Position numbers and translations under genes: made by a program
Notes under the pieces: model-generated
What the model saw: the letters and a program-made list of their open reading frames with translations, nothing else
Databases searched by the model: none
Told to the model about the DNA's origin: nothing
NCBI GenBank assembly: GCA_963855995.1
Contig: OY979728.1
Location: 2,156,330 to 2,220,329 of the forward strand
Direction of reading: 5' to 3'
Length of the DNA stretch: 64,000 nucleotides
From: Muricea muricata
Taxonomy: Eukaryota; Cnidaria; Anthozoa; Malacalcyonacea; Plexauridae
Shown here: positions 60,401-64,000 of the stretch, one piece after another
How positions within the stretch are numbered: position 1 is the stretch's first letter
Layout of the letters: each line of letters begins with the position of its first letter

Positions 60401-63274
60401 TTATTACATGCGAGCGCTGCGTAATAATATAATTATAGATATCACGCGTCCAGAAAAATTAATTGACTCAGTTGATTCGGGGCAGTTGTCAGGATGACAG
60501 ACAGTCACAAAAACACTTTAAAAATTTTAAAGTCCCAAGCAAATCATAATGATTATTGATTTGTCGAGTAAATCAATTATTAATTGTGATGTTATTGATC
60601 TTTTCATGATCGTCTTTACAATAGATAATATCTTTTTTATATGGTTAAGGGTGTTTTAAAGTAAATACTCGTATTTTCCATGTTTTCACTAGTGAAGATA
60701 TGAAAAAATATGTAACACGTGAAAAACGTGTGTGTTTTCCCGCGGGATTATATGTTCTCTGTTCGCTTGTTCCGACTTCTGACCATATAATAAAAGGAAC
60801 ATTACACAGTAGCTTTAAGATATAAATATTTCACCACTCGAAAATAATCATATTTTCAAGGCCACCGTGTAATATTCTCTATATACCAATCAATTCAACT
60901 CAGACACTTCATAATCAACTCACTGTTCAATAAGTCAATTAGTCAGTAGTCACTTATCCAATCAATAGCCATTTATTTCTTGACTTTAAACAATTTAATC
61001 AATCTTATTCCATTCTCATGTCAGTCATCAATCGATCGTGTTCGAAGAGTATTTGCGTGTTTGGCCAATGGTAGTGTTGTTGTTATTTCCCGGCCAGACC
61101 TGCGCCAGTCCTCTTCCTCCAGCTGTCGTTTTCAATTCAAAGCCGACGCCAACGAGAAACTTCGGCAAGAGGCGACAGTCTTCTCCGTTATGACGAGCAT
61201 ACAGCTTGGCGAGCCGGGCACCTCGGCTTGCTGCATTCTCTTTGTAAACGATGGGAAAGAGTTATGGGTTGGCGTTGGTAACAAAGTGGATATTATCACT
61301 GTTGATACACTTGAGGTGGAGCACAAGTTCCGAGCGTACGTTTCACCGAGGTCAAATGTCCGGTCAATGGTGACTAACGGTCCCTCGGTATTCATAATCA
61401 ATAGAAGGACCCCGGATGTTTTTCAATGGAGCGTCGAGACACGGCAGTGTATCTGTAAGTTTAACATTGACCAGGAAAACCCGCGCATGTCAAATGTCGC
61501 CAGTGCGGTGACTTTAAGAAAGGACGATGACGTCGGGAAGAGTGACGTCACTGATGACGAGGATGATGACGTCATTATCGAAATCAGGGAGGAATCACGT
61601 GAAGACATGTTAGAGGCAGCCAAAGATCCCGAAATGTACATTGACGTCAACGAACGTCCCGCACGCGGTTGCTATAGGCAACCATCGTTAATGCGCGCTT
61701 TGAGGCGGGGAGGTTCGCGAAGCTCATCGCGAAAGAAACATCGAAACATGGCGGAAGAAGCTGTTCCAAATGACGGAAGTGACCAGAAAATGCGTTCTCG
61801 AACTCAGGTAATCCGAGTTTCTTGTTTTTGCGCAGTTTTGTGTGAGATTGCGTCTGTTACATTGGAACAAGTAACAAGCAGTCTTTTGAAGTAAACATGG
61901 ATCACTTATCTCAGTAATCTCAGCAATCGAATTTTGAAGCATTTCCAGGTCCAGTGTTCTTTGCGAGTGTAAGAGTAATATGATGATCCTTAAACTAGTT
62001 TCAGAACCATCCTCAGATATATGAAAAACTAGATTCATGTTAGTTTCCTTAAACTAGAAAAGTTTATTTCGGTCTTACGAGCACTGATCATACATCAAAT
62101 TCGAACCCCTTTCCCTGTTACTTCACTGAATGTGTGATCCAAGCTTACTCATACAGTTGTTTGTCAGTCCTCGAATGTGGGAATTATCTGGTGGCCAAAA
62201 GAATGTTCTTTTATTCAGTGTAATATAAAAATAAAGTAATGTCTAAATTAAGAAGTAGTGAGACAAAACAGAACATTTTTGTGGCCAACCGGTTATATAC
62301 AGTGTGACAAGATCTGGTATATTTTTTATCAGACCCAGTTGGATGGGCTTGGACATTCCCTCTGCTTTAAAGATTTGCAACATTTAGAAATGGAGGTGGT
62401 GGTCCCACCAAATCCTAAGCAGTCTTGGTAAAAAATTGCATATATGGTCACACTGGGTATATACTGATTTAATGATTGATTTAAGGAGGTTCGGCTACTA
62501 TTACATGAATAAAAAGCCAGGGAATACGCCACAGGTTTCCCCAATTACGGCGACCCCAGAAATAACATTACAATATAAATAACAATGACATTATAAATAA
62601 CATTAACTAATAAAGAATGTGTCAATGTTACAAGACAGCTAACTACAGTTGATAACCTCATTATCAACTGTTGTTGTACTCCGAGCGTTTGTTCAATAGA
62701 AGGTTAAGAGGTTTGTAGAAATAACCACTTTGATGTATGCATTACAGCTTGCCTGGATCTGAATAAATTTTTTTTCATTTTTGTGCAGGTTATAAGCCAC
62801 ACTGACCGACGTATTACGTGCATTTTAATGGTCGACGGTAATTTATGGGTTGGAAGAGAGACAGGAGACATTGTAGTTTTTGATATCTCGGGTGAAGTGG
62901 GAGACGAAGATTATGGGCATGTTCACGCCGTCTTGTCCCCGGGTATCGAACGCGGCCATTCCAATAAAGGTATTCATCGCATGGCCAGGGTCGGTGGCGA
63001 TAAGATCGTCAGTTGTTCCCGATTGTTTCGCGAGCGTGTCCCGAGCAAGCAACGACCAAAAACGGTGCACGGCAACCGATCATTTATGACGCTGAAGTCG
63101 CCACTTCATCAGTTCGTACGCTCGCATCCTGACACCATGGCAACATTGTCGAATGTCGAGCACGATGAAGCGAGACCTGGTGACAAGTTTCAGGTTTGTG
63201 TTTGGGAAAGATGGAGAAGCGATGATTTTAGAGAATTCTATAAATATCATGACGATTTGGAGAAAGCATCGTAA
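33437..63274 (+). CDS. LRRK1: LRRK1-type leucine-rich repeat Roc-COR kinase (complete, 25 coding exons)
   Basis: Exons: 33437-34119, 34533-34802, 35463-35787, 36716-36958, 38345-38571, 39121-39230, 39629-39726, 40068-40217, 40742-40909, 41576-41845, 45438-45597, 45980-46203, 46764-46950, 52814-53103, 54201-54336, 55561-55859, 56136-56260, 57233-57407, 58164-58394, 58622-58846, 58976-59312, 59690-59877, 60185-60313, 61025-61807, 62789-63274. Total 6519 nt: 2172 residues plus stop, with every junction in phase. Order: ankyrin repeats, LRRs, Roc GTPase, COR, Ser/Thr kinase, C-terminal propeller-like region. Ankyrins directly before the LRRs and the kinase block HPCVVALVGVSIQPLC point to LRRK1 rather than LRRK2. 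The family acts in the cytoplasm on Rab GTPases and membrane traffic (Rab7 for human LRRK1). A splice acceptor ends at 33434, so a 5' non-coding exon lies upstream. AATAAA occurs at 63755. Confidence 0.94.
34130..34445 (+). repeat. Degenerate TTGGT(C/T)-rich repeat in LRRK1 intron 1
   Basis: Imperfect repeats of TTGGTCATTGGTTAGTTCAG about 25-35 bp apart. The first exon's reading frame runs into it without a stop until 34264, but the splice donor at 34120 fits the downstream frame. Confidence 0.55.
36398..36645. mobile_element. MITE family A, copy 1 (ACACAGC ends)
   Basis: Terminal inverted repeats of about 75 bp start GTACACAGCTAAAAATGAAC and contain TGATGAAAACAGCATTGAAC and TGTTTTGCTGCCCACATTG. 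The interior has several AACAATATTGTT-like palindromes. A second copy is at 40303-40548. Confidence 0.8.
36975..37137. mobile_element. MITE family B, copy 1 (AGAGGTTCAGATTTG ends)
   Basis: Terminal repeats AGAGGGGTTCAGATTTG and CAAATCTGAACCTCTC, with CTCTACCACT / AGTGGTGGAG and GATTGGTTAATCGTGTAGG, GATCTGATTGGCTGAAAGGT inside. Relatives: 53690-53850 in LRRK1 and a partial inverted copy at 417-540 in CCDC87. Confidence 0.75.
37270..37600. repeat. Two SINE-like tRNA-head repeats in opposite orientation
   Basis: At 37270-37345 the minus strand reads GCTCGATAGCTCAATTGGT, AGAGCGGTGGTCGAGAAACC and GATGCGAGTTC. At 37520-37590 the plus strand reads AGAGTAGCGGTCTAGAAACC, CGCGAGTTCAAATCTCGC. They match the head of the repeat at 21150. 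Both are degenerate. Confidence 0.6.
37770..37957. mobile_element. MITE family C, copy 1
   Basis: Inverted ends include GCGAAGCCAGCC (left) and GGCTGGCTTCGC (right), with TTTGGTCATATGCAAAT / ATTTGCATAGCATGACCAAA inside. A second copy lies at 55930-56098 in a later LRRK1 intron. Confidence 0.7.
38600..38890 (+). repeat. 114-bp minisatellite family, LRRK1 intron copy (about 2.5 units)
   Basis: Units at 114-bp spacing contain CCTCTAGGAAGAAC, CCAGTATAAATAAAGTTAG, TTTCCTCCTGTAGTAACACT and GGATCAATAAGAGATGATCC. The array starts about 40 bp after the exon 38345-38571 donor. Confidence 0.8.
39727..40012 (+). repeat. 90-bp tandem triplication starting at the LRRK1 P-loop splice donor
   Basis: Three 90-bp units contain GTGTGAATTTTACAC, TGTTAATTTCA, GTTTAACTCCACCAAAATGC and TTTTCTGGCAAACTC. 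The first begins exactly at the donor CAG|gtacgaa, and later junctions repeat CAGTACGAAA. The array keeps an open frame because 90 is a multiple of three. Confidence 0.8.
40303..40548. mobile_element. MITE family A, copy 2
   Basis: Ends TTACACGGCCAAAAATGAAC and GTTCATTTTTGGCTGTGTAA, with TGATGAAAACAGCATTGAAC inside. A further inverted pair containing CAACTTGTTG / CAACAAG adjoins it to about 40655. Confidence 0.75.
41000..41570 (+). repeat. 92-bp minisatellite, about six units, in an LRRK1 intron
   Basis: GCTTAACTCAGCA recurs at about 41059, 41151, 41243, 41335 and 41427, each 92 bp apart, with a final variant near 41525. Units also share GAGTTCTGTACAAC, ATCAGATCA and CAAGAACATGTACTACCTC. The array ends at the acceptor of the exon at 41576. 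Confidence 0.85.
41918..45308. mobile_element. Large foldback (long inverted repeat) element, 3391 bp, in an LRRK1 intron
   Basis: The element begins TATGGAAAGCCATAGCTGT and ends with the near-exact complement, flanked by AAGATA at 41912-41917 and 45309-45314 (a 6-bp target-site duplication). Each arm has, from outside in: a 45-bp end; a 21-bp tandem satellite (ACATTATATGCGGTGCTTTA plus A), about 29 units on the left and 25 on the right; about 300 bp of unique sequence, nearly identical between arms except for a roughly 10-bp indel near 44535; and an A-rich (left) or T-rich (right) core of GGGAAAAAATTTTGAAAA-type units with ATTCATGAAT palindromes. Translations of the arms are only reflections of the satellite. 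No transposase is seen. Confidence 0.92.
46285..46745 (-). repeat. 114-bp minisatellite family, inverted LRRK1 copy (about four units)
   Basis: Reverse-complement units contain TTATTTATACTGGATAG, TCTAAACTGTTCTTCC, AGAGGTCCAGTAA and GTGTTACTACAGGAGG. It ends at the acceptor of the exon at 46764. Confidence 0.82.
47240..48924 (+). repeat. 1.6-kb tandem duplication, unit A
   Basis: Starts TTTTGTATCTGCGAATGCAG and ends GCATAGCGTGCCTATTTTT. It contains about nine copies of the heptamer GCTGTTA at 47281-47346 and a 116-codon frame (47363-47713) of unknown family. It sits in the largest LRRK1 intron. No transposase, reverse transcriptase or LTR is visible. Confidence 0.8.
48921..50497 (+). repeat. 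1.6-kb tandem duplication, unit B
   Basis: A second copy of the preceding unit with the same start and end motifs. It is about 100 bp shorter because it has only about two GCTGTTA heptamers and small deletions, for example near 50262. The 116-codon frame is interrupted; a matching part remains open at 49113-49325. Confidence 0.8.
51360..51809 (-). CDS. Possible nested single-exon gene, small type II membrane protein
   Basis: A 150-codon frame on the strand opposite LRRK1, inside its largest intron, from ATG 51809 to a stop ending near 51357. The N terminus is MLKWIRLKRECGIG, then a hydrophobic stretch (IKAALMLLLCFYILY), then a long Lys/Arg/Val-rich tail with no further membrane segment. That is the pattern of a signal-anchor protein. 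AATAAA on the minus strand occurs near 50890 and 50925. I do not recognise the family. The high Arg/Lys content and lack of other evidence leave chance possible. Confidence 0.35.
52034..52196. repeat. Foldback MITE-like element
   Basis: Arms AATAGGTTATCACATTCGAGG-type: ATAGGTTATCACATGAGG on the left and AATGTGATAACCTAT on the right, with TCAGTTTTATCGCT / AGCGATAAAACTGA inside and a GAGCGCAGCGAACGAG core. Confidence 0.7.
53225..53595. repeat. Foldback element with arms of about 165 bp
   Basis: Arms share CATCTTGTAAACTC, AACAACAAGACAAC, GGTGATATTT, ACTCTATTT, AATAAGCTATTTACAAGC and TTGCTATCATACTATATAC with their complements, around a spacer at about 53380-53440. It follows the exon at 52814-53103. 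Confidence 0.75.
53690..53850. mobile_element. MITE family B, copy 2
   Basis: Ends GAGAGGTTCAGACTT and AATCTGAACCTC, with CTCTACCACTACCGCTAA, GATTGGTCAGTCGGGTAGG and CATCTGATTGGCTGAAAG inside, in the same order as 36975-37137. Confidence 0.75.
53868..54070. repeat. Palindromic repeat rich in CAAGTTGCATCAAG
   Basis: Inverted pairs GACTTGATG / CATCAAGTC and GAGAATTTTTATTCG / CGAATAAAAATTCTTG flank CTTGATGCAACTTGAT-type palindromes. Related to the CAACTTGTTG segment at 40550-40655 and to 59360-59455. Confidence 0.6.
54380..54898. mobile_element. piggyBac-like MITE, 519 bp, TTAA target sites
   Basis: TTAA at 54376-54379 and 54899-54902 flanks inverted repeats of about 120 bp that start AGGGAAATAGCAAC and end GCCATTTCCCT. 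The repeats continue through TTTGAAAGAGACTC and ATATAGAAGTCT with their complements. No transposase frame. Confidence 0.75.
55930..56098. mobile_element. MITE family C, copy 2
   Basis: Contains GCCTGCCCGACGATTTGG, TCATGCTGTGTAAATTTAAA and ATGACCAATGTCGGGCTGGC in the arrangement seen at 37770-37957. It lies between the exons at 55561 and 56136. Confidence 0.7.
56865..57028. repeat. Foldback MITE-like element
   Basis: Arms ATAAAACATTTTTCCGTG and CACGGAAAAATGTTTTAT, then GATATACAGTTATATCAACA with its complement and an inner AATTGTAT / ATACAATT pair. The core GCCCGAAGGGCGG is GC-rich. It lies in the LRRK1 intron inside the kinase domain. Confidence 0.72.
57430..58115 (+). repeat. 114-bp minisatellite family, longest array (about six units)
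   Basis: AGAACAGTTTAGAACTGATA recurs at about 57541, 57655, 57795, 57910 and 58024, mostly 114-115 bp apart; one unit has a 26-bp insertion. Each unit contains TCCAGTATAAATAAAGTTAG, TTTCCTCCTGTAGTAACACT and GGATCAATAAGAGATGATCC. It occupies nearly all of the LRRK1 intron between the exons at 57233 and 58164. Confidence 0.9.
59917..60150 (+). repeat. CCATA/CCACA pentanucleotide microsatellite
   Basis: A near-pure array: seven or so CCATA units, about 35 CCACA units, then CCATA again. It lies 40 bp after the donor of the exon 59690-59877 and about 35 bp before the next exon. Confidence 0.95.
60430..61020. other. LRRK1 intron with short inverted repeats
   Basis: No gene here. A palindromic segment at about 60700-60740 (AACACGTGAAAAACGTGTGTG) and paired ATGAAAAAATATG-like motifs suggest a decayed foldback element. 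Confidence 0.4.
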
Positions 63275-64000
63275 TTGGTCCATTACTGTCTAAGACAGTG
63301 ACATGATTAATTGAGTAAATCTGGATCATGCATTTCAGTAACCCATTGATTTTGAATTTTATGTTAACCCAGATTATGTAAGCTGACTGACTTTGAACAA
63401 AACCTGGTTCAAAAGCAGGTTAGCTTAAGCTCAGAAAGGCAGGTTAGCTCAGAAATCTTGTCTGAATGAAATGGATGCATAGCAGTTATGATTGCTGAAG
63501 TTTTAAAAAAAACGGAGGTATAGAAGTATAAAAACTAAAATAGTGGGGGAAACTTTAGGGCTGCTCTGAACGAAGGTTGACTTAACCCCCCCCCTGTTTT
63601 AGTGTACCCTCCTACCTCGTACTTCACTTCTATGCGGCTTTAATGAATTAGTGGTTTCCAAGTTTATTCATGTCAGGAGTTCAAGAGATTATAATCTGTG
63701 ATATGTGGATAAAACTAGACACAGAACTCAACAGCTCACTGTCACAGAACAGGGAATAAACACAAACTTCAAACGTTCCGACTCGGGTAAGTCGGAACGT
63801 TTGAAGTTTGTGTCCCCACGCATCTTGCATTACGCATGCTCATTACGCTGAACTGGCTGTTCCACAATTATTTTGGCCAGTCAATGGACCATTCCCCAAT
63901 TAGACAAACTTTTAAATTCGAAAACAATTTTAGCAAAGTTGGAAAAAGCTTCCTAAATTTAGTGAAATTGTGAAGTTTGGTTGTAAAATATTGTAAAATG
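63275..64000 (+). other. 3' flank of LRRK1
   Basis: Non-coding. AATAAA at 63755-63760 is the best poly(A) signal candidate and abuts a perfect 24-bp hairpin (63760-63813). A partial GCAAAGTTTGG family copy begins near 63960 and runs off the window. Confidence 0.5.
63760..63813. repeat. Perfect 24-bp inverted repeat with 6-base loop
   Basis: Arms ACACAAACTTCAAACGTTCC (63760 on) and the exact complement ending at 63813, with loop CGGGTA. It directly follows AATAAA. Confidence 0.85.

Larger units (their letters stand above)
59690..63274 (+). other. LRRK1: LRRK1 exons 22-25: C-terminal propeller-like region
   Basis: Blade-like motifs include RVACLAKVGERYWLGTE, ELWVGVGNKVDIITVDT, VRSMVTNGPSVFII and ITCILMVDGNLWVGRETGDI, with the closing strand FQVCVWERW near the C terminus. 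Exon 24 (61025-61807) also encodes an acidic stretch (DDEDDDVIIEIREE) and a basic Ser/Arg run (RRGGSRSSSRKKHR) that break the repeat pattern, probably as a long surface loop. Confidence 0.85.

Overview
The window is nuclear DNA from an invertebrate metazoan. It is AT-rich. Coding sequence is cut into many short exons bounded by GT...AG introns, with no operons or Shine-Dalgarno sites, and the introns are packed with MITEs, foldback elements, SINE-like sequence and minisatellites. The gene models are animal-type (CCDC87, SMC5, ankyrin-bearing LRRK1, a bZIP factor). A cnidarian, sponge, tunicate or similar lineage would fit; I cannot place it more closely. I built the exon models by hand, joining splice sites so that phase is kept across every junction.

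Layout: (1) 1-9938, + strand: the 3' 21 exons of a CCDC87-like gene; the 5' end lies outside the window. (2) 9939-11370: spacer with no gene seen. (3) 11375-13770, + strand: a bZIP transcription factor gene of two coding exons, with a CCAAT/CRE-rich upstream region and an upstream ORF that overlaps its start codon out of frame. (4) 13950-30248, - strand: a complete SMC5 gene, 33 exons, 1075 codons plus stop; it converges tail-to-tail with the bZIP gene. An array of ETS-like GCGGAAGT sites sits just 5' of its start. (5) 30361-33434: spacer, including the unlocated LRRK1 promoter. (6) 33435-63274, + strand: a complete LRRK1-type gene, 25 coding exons, 2172 codons plus stop, with ankyrin, LRR, Roc GTPase, COR, kinase and a C-terminal beta-propeller-like region. 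Its introns hold most of the unusual DNA in the window. (7) 63275-64000: 3' flank.

The genes have no evident shared pathway. SMC5 is a nuclear genome-maintenance ATPase, LRRK1 a cytoplasmic GTPase-kinase, CCDC87 a coiled-coil protein linked to sperm in mammals, and the bZIP a nuclear regulator. The most striking non-genic structure is a 3.4-kb foldback element (41918-45308) with a 6-bp target-site duplication in an LRRK1 intron. Its long arms carry a 21-bp satellite and an A-rich/T-rich core. Other notable structures are a PIF/Harbinger-like MITE whose empty site is preserved in a neighbouring duplication, a 114-bp minisatellite family in introns of both large genes, and a 1.6-kb tandem duplication in the largest LRRK1 intron.
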